The translations under genes and the position numbers were made by a program. Below are positions 14,309 to 21,774 of a stretch of DNA of 26,478 nucleotides, piece by piece (within the stretch, counting starts at the first letter, position 1; the number at the start of each line of letters is the position of its first letter). The notes beneath the pieces are model-generated. The model was not told the origin of the DNA, searched no databases, and saw only the letters and a program-made list of their open reading frames with translations. Origin of the DNA: an uncultured Eubacteriales bacterium (GTDB taxonomy: Bacteria > Bacillota > Clostridia > Oscillospirales > Oscillospiraceae); the NCBI GenBank assembly GCA_900549405.1, contig URNZ01000021.1:1-26478 (forward strand). Direction: 5' to 3'.

Positions 14309-14870
14309 GGTCAGGCTCCTTTTTCATGTCGTCGCCGGGCTTTGGCTCGGCGGGCTTGGTCAGCAAGGTGACGATGTGGTAATAGAGGGCGGTGGGGTCA
14401 GACTGAAAGCGGTGGGCCATGGCGGCGGCCTGGGGGCGGCTGGGGGTGAGCAGCTCCAGCTGGAGCAGGGGGGTGCCCACGTCATCCAGGCGCAGATGGA
14501 GGGTGCAGGTGCCGTCCTCGTTGTCGCTCACGTCCGCCTGGACCTGGGCCTGGCGGCGGATGGCGTCGTTCACCCGGACCAGATTCTCGTCGCAGTGCAT
14601 CCGCACGGAATAGGGCAGGCTGCTCTCACAGATCTCGCTGTTCCGGCGGCCCTTTTCCGTGATGGAATAGCGCTGCTCCTGGTCCCGCTCCAGCTGGCCC
14701 GTCTCCACCATGTGGCCCACGGCCTCGGTGAGGGAGAAATAGTCCACGCCCTCGTCGCACAGGGCCAGCTCCAGCAGCTGGAGGAAGGTGACCGGCCCGG
14801 CCACCCGGGACATGATATAAAGCACCAGCAGTTTCAGGTCTAGTTCACTTTGGATGAATCCCATGGGCAT
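14295..14870 (-). CDS. DUF4364 family protein (winged-helix-like)
   Basis: This 191-residue cytoplasmic protein matches the DUF4364 family found in Clostridia. The N-terminal 75 residues (LDLKLLVLYIMSRVAGPVTF, then a YFSLTEAVGHMVETGQL helix and a RYSITEKGRR wing) read like a winged-helix DNA-binding domain. The C-terminal half is the family's mixed alpha/beta domain, containing LRLDDVGTPLLQLELLTPSR. It is probably a regulator, although no function is established. The ATG at 14870 has AAAGGAG 8 bases upstream; an ATG two codons later is possible. It precedes and overlaps the NimA-like gene, so the two form an operon. Confidence 0.85.
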   Translation of the reverse strand: MPMGFIQSELDLKLLVLYIMSRVAGPVTFLQLLELALCDEGVDYFSLTEAVGHMVETGQLERDQEQRYSITEKGRRNSEICESSLPYSVRMHCDENLVRVNDAIRRQAQVQADVSDNEDGTCTLHLRLDDVGTPLLQLELLTPSRPQAAAMAHRFQSDPTALYYHIVTLLTKPAEPKPGDDMKKEPDHEKK

Positions 14871-15083
14871 GATGACCGCTCCTTTCCCCTGGGGGCACGG
14901 ACTGACGTTCGATGCTTATGAAACTATTAAATATTATTATAGCCCGGCCCGGGGAAAGCCGCAAGCCCCAAATTTGCCCGGAAGCACCGATCCCGGGGCG
15001 GAACATAGGATGTATCGGCTCAAGGCCCAGGGCGGGCACAGGAAATGGCCGCCCGTGTCATCTTTTTGTTAGGAGGGAACCCT

Positions 15084-15941
15084 ATGCCAGAAGTGGTCGT
15101 GCCCGGTCCCGTGACCGAGGAGCGCCGCATCCGGGAGGCGGTGTGCGTACACACGAAGAAGATCTTCGATTCCTGCCGGGATAAGGACTGCATCGAGGAC
15201 CTGCGGGTCTATCTCACCCGGAGCTCTCAGGAGGCGGTGGACCGGGCCGTCTCGGTAAAGGCGGGCTGCGCCCAGCTGCTGTACGCCTACATCGATGTGG
15301 AGCCGGTCACCTTCAACCGGGGCTTTTACACCGTGGACGTGCGGTATTACTACCGCATCTCCGCCGACGCCTTTGTGGGCACGGTCCGCCCGGTGGAGGT
15401 GACGGGGCTGGCGGTGTTCGACAAGCGAGTCATCCTGTTCGGCAGCGAGGGGAACGCCAAGATCTTCTCCTCCCAGGCCGGGTGCGGGCCCGACGGCCAG
15501 CGCCTGCCCAACACCACCGCCCCCGTGGCCGTGGTGGAGGCGGTGGACCCGCTGATTTTGGGGATGAAGCTGCTGGACGTGTGCGACTGCCGCCCCTGCC
15601 CCTGCGAGTGCCAGTGGACCGACGTCCCCCCGGCGGTGGCCGCCGCCTTCCCGGAGGAGCTGGCCTTTACCGGCGAGGCCCACCGGATGTATGTCACCCT
15701 GGGACAGTTCTCCATCATCCGCCTGGAGCGGGACACCCAGCTGCTGACCCCCGTGTATGACTACTGCGTGCCCGAGAAGGAGTGCCCCTGCGACGGCGGC
15801 AGCTGCCAGGAGGACCCCTGCGAGCTGTTCCGCAAGGTGCAGTTCCCCGTGGGCGAGTTCTTCCCGCCCAACTCCATCGCCCCCCGGGGCAGCAGCTATC
15901 AGGACATCAAGTCCGGCGGCTGCGGCTGCTCGTGCAGTTAA
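15084..15941 (+). CDS. Conserved Cys-rich hypothetical protein of Clostridia
   Basis: This 285-residue protein has no signal peptide or membrane segment. It belongs to a hypothetical family I recognise by VHTKKIFDSCRDKDC at 22-36 and by NRGFYTVDVRYYYRISADAF, VFDKRVILFGSEGNAKIF and VAVVEAVDPLILGMKL. Cysteine clusters stand out: CDCRPCPCEC near 172-181, a second group CPCDGGSC in the C-terminal third, and a terminal GGCGCSCS. Cysteines at this density suggest metal binding or cross-linking, as in spore-coat-type proteins; that is my inference, and no function is established. The ATG follows AGGAGG by 7-8 bases. It is monocistronic, with a terminator 10 bases after the stop. Confidence 0.82.
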   Translation: MPEVVVPGPVTEERRIREAVCVHTKKIFDSCRDKDCIEDLRVYLTRSSQEAVDRAVSVKAGCAQLLYAYIDVEPVTFNRGFYTVDVRYYYRISADAFVGTVRPVEVTGLAVFDKRVILFGSEGNAKIFSSQAGCGPDGQRLPNTTAPVAVVEAVDPLILGMKLLDVCDCRPCPCECQWTDVPPAVAAAFPEELAFTGEAHRMYVTLGQFSIIRLERDTQLLTPVYDYCVPEKECPCDGGSCQEDPCELFRKVQFPVGEFFPPNSIAPRGSSYQDIKSGGCGCSCS

Positions 15942-15950
15942 ACCATAAGC

Positions 15951-15980
15951 AAAAAGGACCGCCTCGGCGGTCCTTTTTGT
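15951..15980. terminator. Bidirectional terminator
   Basis: AAAAAGGACCGCC and GGCGGTCCTTTTT form a perfect stem around a minimal loop between two convergent genes, serving both. Confidence 0.85.
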
Positions 15981-15999
15981 CGTCTGTATTCAGGATATA

Positions 16000-17205
16000 T
16001 TAGCCCTGGGCGGGGTCCAGCATGGTCTGGCAGAAGGTGCGCAGCACGGCGGCCAGCTCGCAGCGCTTGATGCCGTTGATGGGCCGCAGGGTGTTGTTCT
16101 CATAGCCGGACAGCAGCCCGGTGGACACGGCCCACTCCATGGCCGTCCGGCCCCACTCGGACACGCTGCCCCCGTCGGCAAAACCGGACAGGGACTTACC
16201 CTCGGTCACGTCCAGCCCCTGGCGCTTGGCATACTGCTGGAGCACCAGGGCCAGCTGCTCCCGGGTGAGGGGGGTGTTGGGCAGGAACTTGTTGCCCGAG
16301 CCGCTCATCAGCCCCTCCTGACTGCACCAGTTCACCGCCTGATAGCACCAGTCGCCGGAGGACACGTCGGCAAAGTGGGCGGACTTGTCCGCCTGGACAG
16401 AGCCGCCCATGCGCCACAAAATCTGGGCCAGCTGGGCCCGGGTGACGGAGCCGTTGGGCAGGAAGGCGTCGCTGCCCGTGCCGGAGAAGAAGCCCTGCTC
16501 CAGGGCGTACTCCACCGCGCCATAGTACCAGGCGGTGGCGGGCACGTCAGAGGGGACGATCACCGAGTCGTACAGGCGGACGTAGTAGGACAGGACATAC
16601 TCCTGCTTGTCCGTGGGGGAGTTATAGTGGAGGGAGACGAAATAGAGGATGCCCTCGGCGTTGGGGCTGGCCACGCCGGCCTCGGGCAGGGTCTGGCCGG
16701 TCCCGGCGGTGTTCCGGGCCTTCAGCACCTCCTGGCCCCGCTGGGCCAGGGTCTTGGCGGTAAGCAGATAAGTCTGCCCGGCCTTCAGGGTGGCGTTGGT
16801 GCCCGTCCAGGGAGTCAGCTCGCCGGTGGCGGTCATGGTGTCGCACACGGGGCGGTCCTCGCCGTCCAGCATCTCGTAGACGCCGTCGCCATTCAGGTCG
16901 GTGAGGTAGTCCACCTCCACCCACACCCCGTCGGTCTTGGGCTGGATATAGAAGGCGGGGTCGCCGGCGGCCCGATTCACCCGGCAGTCATACCGCACGG
17001 CGTCGTCGGCCAGGAACAGGCCGGAGCTGCCCCGGCGATAGAGCTTGATGTGCAGATTCACCTCCGGGGAGTCGGTGGTGTTGGCGTGGATGAGAAAAGA
17101 CGCAAAGCTGGTGGACAGGGGGTCCACAGCGGACACAGGCAGCATCATAGAGACGGCCATGACCAGGCAGAGCACCAGGCCAAGCCAGCGTTTACACTTG
17201 AACAT
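16000..17205 (-). CDS. Secreted SLH-domain surface protein
   Basis: This 401-residue protein has a signal peptide (residues 1-26, ending PVSA). An N-terminal region of unknown fold carries DLNGDGVYEMLDGE at 103-116, which looks like a dockerin/EF-hand-type Ca2+ loop. Three C-terminal S-layer homology repeats lie at about 218-262, 277-322 and 341-386, each with the pattern A-x-x-W-(x)n-L-x-G-x-x-x-x-x-x-P-N-x-x-x-T-R-x-Q-L-A. SLH domains anchor proteins to cell-wall polymers, so it is probably displayed on the surface. The third repeat is degenerate (NGIKRCELA). AAAGGAG sits 6 bases before the ATG. No downstream partner gene is present. Confidence 0.9.
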   Translation of the reverse strand: MFKCKRWLGLVLCLVMAVSMMLPVSAVDPLSTSFASFLIHANTTDSPEVNLHIKLYRRGSSGLFLADDAVRYDCRVNRAAGDPAFYIQPKTDGVWVEVDYLTDLNGDGVYEMLDGEDRPVCDTMTATGELTPWTGTNATLKAGQTYLLTAKTLAQRGQEVLKARNTAGTGQTLPEAGVASPNAEGILYFVSLHYNSPTDKQEYVLSYYVRLYDSVIVPSDVPATAWYYGAVEYALEQGFFSGTGSDAFLPNGSVTRAQLAQILWRMGGSVQADKSAHFADVSSGDWCYQAVNWCSQEGLMSGSGNKFLPNTPLTREQLALVLQQYAKRQGLDVTEGKSLSGFADGGSVSEWGRTAMEWAVSTGLLSGYENNTLRPINGIKRCELAAVLRTFCQTMLDPAQG

Positions 17206-17245
17206 AAAGGTCTCCTTTCGGTTTGGTGGTTTGGATACAAAGCCC

Positions 17246-17274
17246 ATTATAACCAAAAATGCCGGGTTTGACAA
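17246..17274 (-). promoter_or_regulatory. Promoter of the SLH protein gene
   Basis: On the minus strand TTGTCA (17274-17269), 17 bases and TATAAT (17251-17246) form a strong promoter about 40 bases upstream of the start. Confidence 0.75.
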
Positions 17275-17317
17275 GAAAGAGGGGCGGTTTCTCTGGCACG
17301 AAAACCGTTTTTCCCGG

Positions 17318-17347
17318 TGGACAGGCCCCTTTGGGCTGTGATATAAT
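17318..17347 (+). promoter_or_regulatory. Promoter of the membrane/PstS-like gene
   Basis: TGGACA (17318-17323), 18 bases and a consensus TATAAT (17342-17347) are seen. It lies back-to-back with the SLH gene promoter, with about 45 bases between the two -35 boxes. Confidence 0.75.
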
Positions 17348-17374
17348 AGCAAAATAAACAAATGTGGTGATGAT

Positions 17375-18829
17375 ATGGGCTGGATTTTCAACATTTTGCC
17401 GTGCTATGGTCTGATCCCTCTGGGGGCGTCTTTTCTGGGTGCGCTGCCCCTGTTCTTCGGGGGCCCCTCGTGGACCTGTCTGGTCACAGTCCCGCTTCTG
17501 ACCTGGCTGATATATTTCTCCCTTGATGGACGGGTGGACCGGCGGCGGGGAGCCCGGATCAACGGCATCTCCCTGCTGCTCCTGGCCCTCTGCTTCACGG
17601 TGCTGATGGTCCTGGGAAAGGGCAGTGTGGACAGCACGGCGGTGGGGCAGCTGCTGTGGCTGACCCTTCCCTTCTGCCCGCTGTGGCTGCTTCTGTCCCT
17701 TATGGGGGAGCGGCTGATCCTGGTTCTGGCCATCTTTCTGACCTATGCCTCCGGATATCTCTTCTGCACCTGCCGGAAGGGGGAACGCCCCCGGTGGCGG
17801 CGGCTGGTCCTCCCCGGGGTGGGGCTTGCCCTGTGCGCCGCCCTGTGTACGGTGCTGTATTGCAGCCGGCCGGAGGTGCGCTATGGGGGCCACGGCTTTG
17901 CCTATATGCACGGCTTCTCCAGCACTGACTTCAGCCAGTACATGGTGTACAGCCAGCCCGGCAAGCTGGCTGCCCTGGACCACCCGGCGGCGTTCCAGAT
18001 ACAGGACGAGGCGGACATGCCCGTGATGGACGGGGCGGAGGCCTGCTATCCCCTGTATGCCGCGGCGGCCAAGGCGGTGTATCAGGACATCGCCCACATC
18101 GAATCCAACTGGGCCGACAGCGGGGAGCGCGCCTGGACCAACGGCAAGATCGTCACCTTTACCAACACCGTCGTGGGCTTTGAGCGGCTGATAGAGGGAA
18201 ATGTGGACCTGTTCTTCGGGGCCAGACCGTCGGCAGATCAGCTGGCATATGCGGCGGAGCAGGGGGTGGAGCTGGAGATCACCCTCATTGGCCGGGAGGC
18301 CTTTGTCTTCTTTGTGGAGGAGGACGAGCCGGTGGACGGCCTGACCCAGGACCAGCTGCGGGCCATCTATCACGGGGACGTGACCGACTGGAGCCAGGTG
18401 GGCGGGCGCGCTGGGGAAATCGCCGCCTTTCAGCGTCCGGCGGGCTCCGGCTCCCAGACTATGATGGAATACTTCATGGGGGAGGTCAGCCTGAAGGAAC
18501 CCCAGACCTATGAGACGGTGGGCTCCATGGAGGGGGTCATCCGCCACGTGGCCCAGTATGCCAACCAGCGGGGGGCATTGGGCTACTCCTTCCGGTATTT
18601 TATCCAGGGCCTCAGCCAGGAGAAGGGGGTCAAGCTGCTGGCGGTGGACGGGGTGACCCCTGACCTGGCCCACATCGAGGACGGCAGCTATCCCCTCACC
18701 GTCCCTCTGTGTCTGGTCACCCGGAAGGACGACCCGAATCCCAACGTGGGGAAGATGATCGACTTCTTTCTATCCCTGGACGGCCAGACCTTGGTCCGGG
18801 AGACGGGCTATGGTGGTCTTGCAGGCTAA
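17375..18829 (+). CDS. Membrane-anchored PstS-like substrate-binding protein
   Basis: This 484-residue protein joins an N-terminal block of about five hydrophobic helices (within residues 5-163) to a C-terminal extracytoplasmic PstS-like binding domain (about 205-484). In the binding part, MDGAEACYPLYAAAAKAVY (218-236) and RPAGSGSQTMMEYF (354-367) correspond to PstS-type ligand-binding loops, the latter containing the Ser/Gly-rich oxyanion segment. VDLFFGARPS and LRAIYHGDVTDWSQVGG are also typical. Ordinary PstS is a lipoprotein; a multi-helix anchor instead is unusual. No pst permease or ATPase genes are next to it, so a sensing role is as likely as transport. The ATG follows GGTGAT by only 3 bases, a weak site. 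Confidence 0.82.
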   Translation: MGWIFNILPCYGLIPLGASFLGALPLFFGGPSWTCLVTVPLLTWLIYFSLDGRVDRRRGARINGISLLLLALCFTVLMVLGKGSVDSTAVGQLLWLTLPFCPLWLLLSLMGERLILVLAIFLTYASGYLFCTCRKGERPRWRRLVLPGVGLALCAALCTVLYCSRPEVRYGGHGFAYMHGFSSTDFSQYMVYSQPGKLAALDHPAAFQIQDEADMPVMDGAEACYPLYAAAAKAVYQDIAHIESNWADSGERAWTNGKIVTFTNTVVGFERLIEGNVDLFFGARPSADQLAYAAEQGVELEITLIGREAFVFFVEEDEPVDGLTQDQLRAIYHGDVTDWSQVGGRAGEIAAFQRPAGSGSQTMMEYFMGEVSLKEPQTYETVGSMEGVIRHVAQYANQRGALGYSFRYFIQGLSQEKGVKLLAVDGVTPDLAHIEDGSYPLTVPLCLVTRKDDPNPNVGKMIDFFLSLDGQTLVRETGYGGLAG

Positions 18830-18853
18830 ATCGACAACCAAAACGGGGACGGG

Positions 18854-18901
18854 TTGACAAATGCTGCGCAAGAATGTATACTTTTGAAAAAATACGTTTA
18901 C
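18854..18901 (+). promoter_or_regulatory. bioY promoter with an overlapping imperfect dyad
   Basis: TTGACA (18854-18859), 17 bases and TATACT (18877-18882) form a near-consensus promoter. GTATAC (18876-18881) and GTTTAC (18896-18901) form an imperfect inverted repeat with a 14-base spacer covering the -10, a position where a biotin repressor could act. It does not match the usual BirA box spacing well. Confidence 0.55.
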
Positions 18902-18940
18902 GGTCTGGCTTTCGCCGGGCCATGAAAGGAAGCGCACGCA

Positions 18941-19495
18941 ATGCAGACCGCAAAACACCCTGCGCTGCCCCTGGCGATGACGGCGGTGATGGCCGCTGTC
19001 ATGGCGGTGGTGGCCCCGTTCTCCATCTCCATCGGCCCCATCCCCCTGTCCCTGTGTACCTTGGTCATCTATATGAACGCCTATATTCTGGGCTGGAAGC
19101 GGGGCACCGTGGCCACCCTGGTGTATATTCTGTTGGGTGCAGTGGGGATGCCCGTGTTCAACAGCTTCTCCGGCGGCCTGGGCGTGGTGGCCGGGCCCAC
19201 CGGCGGCTATATCGTGGGCTATCTGCCCCTGGCCCTCATCTGCGGACTGGCGGTGGCCGCCGCCCCCAAGAACCGGGTGGGACAGTTTATCGGCATGATC
19301 CTGGGCACGGCGGTGCTGTACGCTCTGGGCACCGCCTGGTACTGCGTCCAGTCCGGCAACCCTCTGGGCGTTGCCATGGGCTACTGCGTCATCCCCTTCC
19401 TCCCCGGCGACTTCATCAAGATGATTGTGGCCGCCGGTGTGGGTCCCATGATCCGCACCAGCCTGGAGAAGGCCGGGCTGTATCCCCAGGGCTGA
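18941..19495 (+). CDS. bioY: Biotin transporter BioY (ECF S component)
   Basis: BioY is the substrate-specific membrane component of the biotin energy-coupling-factor transporter; it works with the shared EcfA/A'/T module, which is not in this window. The 184-residue protein has six hydrophobic helices. ISIGPIPLSLCTLVIYMNAY near residue 28, LLGAVGMPVFNSFSGG near 65 and GPTGGYIVGYLP near 87 are the family hallmarks. The ending PFLPGDFIKMIVAAGVGP is likewise typical. Length is normal. AAAGGAAG lies about 9 bases before the ATG. It is monocistronic with its own promoter and terminator. No biotin synthesis genes are adjacent, consistent with scavenging. Confidence 0.95.
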   Translation: MQTAKHPALPLAMTAVMAAVMAVVAPFSISIGPIPLSLCTLVIYMNAYILGWKRGTVATLVYILLGAVGMPVFNSFSGGLGVVAGPTGGYIVGYLPLALICGLAVAAAPKNRVGQFIGMILGTAVLYALGTAWYCVQSGNPLGVAMGYCVIPFLPGDFIKMIVAAGVGPMIRTSLEKAGLYPQG

Positions 19496-19545
19496 GCATT
19501 CCCCAAACTTTTTTGACACGCTGACACGTATAGGATCTTCCCCAA

Positions 19546-19580
19546 TAAAAAGGACCGTCCAGCCCGGACGGTCCTTTTCC
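19546..19580. terminator. Bidirectional terminator between bioY and cinA
   Basis: AAAAGGACCGTCC and GGACGGTCCTTTT form a perfect stem with a 4-base loop, flanked by A and T runs. Confidence 0.88.
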
Positions 19581-19593
19581 TGTCTCTGTGTGG

Positions 19594-20856
19594 TTATGCG
19601 TTTTCATAGGGCAGGCCGGACAGATATCGCCGGGCCAGGTCGAAGGCGTGGGAGGCCGTCTGGGTGCGCAGACGGGCCCGCACCGGGCGGGCGCCCAGAT
19701 GCAGCTCCTTTACGTGGGTGCCCTCGGCGGTGGCGATGGCCACGAACATGGTGCCCACCTCGTTGCCCCGGTCATCCCGGTCCGGTCCGGCCACGCCGGT
19801 GGAGGACAGGGCCACGTCGCAGCCCAGCGCCCGGCGGGCCCCTTCAGCCATGGCGGCGGCCACGGGGGCGGACACCGCGCCGAACCGGTCCAGCATGTCC
19901 TGGGGCACCCCCAGCACGCCGTGCTTCACTTCATTGGTATAGGAGACCACGCCGCCCTTGAATACCTGAGAGGCCCCGGGCACATCGGTGAGCCGCTTGG
20001 CCATCAGGCCGCCGGTGCAGCTCTCGGCGGTGCCCAGGGTCATGCCCTTCTGCCGCAGCAGGTCCTCCACCACCGCCTCCAGCGAGGGCACGTCCACGCC
20101 ATAGACCTTGCTGCCGAACAGGGCTTTGATCTGGTCCACCGTGGGCTGGAGCAGGGCCTGGGCCTCCTCTGCCGTGGCCGCCTTGGCGGTGACCCGCAGC
20201 TCGCACTCCCCCTCCTTGGCATAGGGGGCCAGGGTGGGGTTGGTCATGGCGTTCATCTGCTGCCGCAGCTGGGCCTCTACGCTGGACTCCCCGATGCCGA
20301 AGAGCTTGATGGTGTGGGAGGCGATGACCCCCTCAGACAGCTGCTGGAGATAGGGCACGGCCCGATATTGGAACATGGGGCCGCACTCGCTGGGGGGGCC
20401 GGGGAGCATGATGACGTGGACCCCGTCGGCCTGAAAGGCGCAGCCCGGGGCGGTGCCCCAGTCGTTGGCGAAAATGGTGCAGCCCTCGGGCAGCATGGCC
20501 TGCTGCATGTTGTTCTCCGTCATGGTCCGGCCAATGCGGGCAAAGTGGGTGCGGATGCGCTGGGCCGAAGTCTCGTCAAACACCAGCTGCTTGCCGAAGG
20601 CCTCAGCCAGGACGTTTTTGGTCAGATCGTCGCAGGTGGGGCCCAGGCCGCCGGTGGTGATGATGACGTCCGCCCGCCCCTTGGCCACGTCCACCGCCTG
20701 GCGGACCCGCTGGGGGTTGTCCCCCACCACGGTGTGGTAATAGACGTTCAGCCCCAGGGCGCTCAGCCCCTGGGAGAGGGTCTGGGCGTCGGTGTTGGCG
20801 ATGTTGCCCAGCAGAAGCTCGGTGCCCACCGACAGGATCTCCACGGTATGAGACAT
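19594..20856 (-). CDS. cinA: CinA family protein (competence/damage-inducible; NMN deamidase)
   Basis: This 420-residue protein has two domains. The N-terminal MoCF-like domain (1-170) carries GTELLLG at 11-17, GGLGPTCDD at 69-77 and LPGPPSE at 151-157. The C-terminal PncC-type nicotinamide-mononucleotide amidohydrolase domain (about 255-420) carries ESCTGG at 278-283 and STGVAGPDRDD. CinA is linked to pyridine-nucleotide repair and to competence in naturally transformable bacteria, where it is often followed by recA; recA is not here. The ATG has GGAAAGG about 11 bases upstream; the longer open frame is rejected because it crosses the promoter. Length is normal. Confidence 0.94.
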   Translation of the reverse strand: MSHTVEILSVGTELLLGNIANTDAQTLSQGLSALGLNVYYHTVVGDNPQRVRQAVDVAKGRADVIITTGGLGPTCDDLTKNVLAEAFGKQLVFDETSAQRIRTHFARIGRTMTENNMQQAMLPEGCTIFANDWGTAPGCAFQADGVHVIMLPGPPSECGPMFQYRAVPYLQQLSEGVIASHTIKLFGIGESSVEAQLRQQMNAMTNPTLAPYAKEGECELRVTAKAATAEEAQALLQPTVDQIKALFGSKVYGVDVPSLEAVVEDLLRQKGMTLGTAESCTGGLMAKRLTDVPGASQVFKGGVVSYTNEVKHGVLGVPQDMLDRFGAVSAPVAAAMAEGARRALGCDVALSSTGVAGPDRDDRGNEVGTMFVAIATAEGTHVKELHLGARPVRARLRTQTASHAFDLARRYLSGLPYENA

Positions 20857-20894
20857 AATAAACAAGACCTTTCCCACCCCGGGCCGCGCCGGGG

Positions 20895-20924
20895 GTGTTA
20901 TGATAGCTGCCGCCATTATAACAC
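20895..20924 (-). promoter_or_regulatory. cinA promoter with a dyad operator-like element
   Basis: On the minus strand TGTTATAAT forms an extended -10 (TATAAT at 20920-20915). GTGTTATGAT (20895-20904) and ATTATAACAC (20915-20924) are inverted copies matching at 9 of 10 positions with a 10-base spacer, so the dyad covers the -10. It could be a repressor site, or two opposed promoters, since the plus strand has TGTTATGAT. Confidence 0.5.
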
Positions 20925-21155
20925 GGCCCCGGCGGGAAGAAAAGGCGGCGGGGAGACAAATTTCCCGGGAAAGGGGAACCTTTTATGAGAAATAAATGGC
21001 CGCTAGAGGAAAAACCAAGCTGATTAAGTCCGACGCAAGACCGCCGGAGGGCGGTTTAAAAGGCAACTAAAGGTCAAAACCGGGCGAAACGGAAGCCCAA
21101 GCACCGGTTTGGGCGGGAAATTTGAATTTTTTGCGATTTTTCGACCAATTTACAG
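20925..21155. other. Unexplained intergenic region between cinA and trmL
   Basis: This 231-base stretch has no convincing gene. It changes from GC-rich to AT-rich toward trmL. One short hairpin (ACCGCC-GGA-GGGCGGT, near 21041-21056) and a CCGGTTTGGGCGGG segment near 21105 are visible. No tRNA or riboswitch class could be matched. Confidence 0.5.
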
Positions 21156-21184
21156 TTGAAATTCTCGGAATTTTGGAATACAAT
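21156..21184 (+). promoter_or_regulatory. trmL promoter
   Basis: TTGAAA (21156-21161), 17 bases and TACAAT (21179-21184) lie about 30 bases before the GTG start. Confidence 0.65.
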
Positions 21185-21214
21185 GATACGCGCAAGAAAG
21201 AGGAGGAGCCACCT

Positions 21215-21703
21215 GTGCTGAACATCGTCTTAGTGGAACCGGAAATTCCCCAGAATTGCGGCAACATCGCCCGCACCTGCGCCGCCACCCGAAGCCGGCT
21301 GCATCTCATCCGCCCCCTGGGCTTTGACATCAGCGAAAAGGCGGTGCGCCGGGCGGGACTGGACTACTGGCACATGGTGGACCTGACGGTGTATGACAAC
21401 ATCGACCACTTCTTCTCCCTGCATCCCCAGCCCGATGTGTGGCTGGCCACGACCAAAGCCCCAAGAGACTATTCCCAGGCACGCTTTTCCCCCGACTGCT
21501 GGCTGATGTTCGGCAAGGAGACCGCCGGACTGCCCGAGTGGCTGCGGGAAAAATACCGCAGCCGCTGCATCCGCATCCCTATGCGGGAGGACGCCAGAAG
21601 TCTGAACCTGGCAAACTCTGTGGCCATCCTGACCTATGAGGCGCTGAAGCAGAACGGGTTCCCCGGTCTGTCCGGCGTGGGCAGCATGGCGGCGGAGGAA
21701 TAA
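21215..21703 (+). CDS. trmL: tRNA (cytidine/uridine-34 2'-O) methyltransferase TrmL
   Basis: This SPOUT-class enzyme methylates the ribose of the wobble nucleotide in certain leucine tRNAs using S-adenosylmethionine. The 162-residue protein is full length. [20 protein letters not shown] at 5-24 is the conserved N-terminus. FGKETAGLP at 99-107 and [19 protein letters not shown] at 121-139 are the SPOUT knot motifs that bind the cofactor. The start is a GTG preceded by AGGAGGAG 6 bases upstream. An upstream ATG would lie before the predicted promoter. It sits upstream of the glycolytic cluster, with about 70 bases to pgk, and could be partly cotranscribed. Confidence 0.93.
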   Translation: MLNIVLVEPEIPQNCGNIARTCAATRSRLHLIRPLGFDISEKAVRRAGLDYWHMVDLTVYDNIDHFFSLHPQPDVWLATTKAPRDYSQARFSPDCWLMFGKETAGLPEWLREKYRSRCIRIPMREDARSLNLANSVAILTYEALKQNGFPGLSGVGSMAAEE

Positions 21704-21774
21704 CACCCGATCTCGATTCCTTACATATTACATATGGACTTTTCATCTTGTACTACGGAAAGGGGTTCCCAAAC

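Noticed and set aside
14871..15083. Possible gene or RNA between the DUF4364 gene and the Cys-rich gene
   Set aside because: Short frames have no ribosome sites; only AT-rich sequence near 14930, probably promoter-like, is seen and no -35/-10 pair could be fixed.
17192..18673. Minus-strand open frame (493 codons) opposite the PstS-like gene
   Set aside because: His/Gln/Gly-rich shadow; the plus strand encodes recognisable binding-domain motifs.
18876..18901. Canonical BirA operator before bioY
   Set aside because: The dyad half-sites GTATAC/GTTTAC and the 14-base spacer do not fit the usual box; kept only as a generic operator candidate.
19588..20988. Long plus-strand open frame (466 codons) opposite cinA
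   Set aside because: GC-driven shadow rich in Gly/His/Leu; cinA on the minus strand has full domain motifs.
20990..21110. c-di-GMP or other riboswitch before trmL
   Set aside because: GACGCAAG and GGCAAC words occur, but the conserved core and pairings of the GEMM class are absent.
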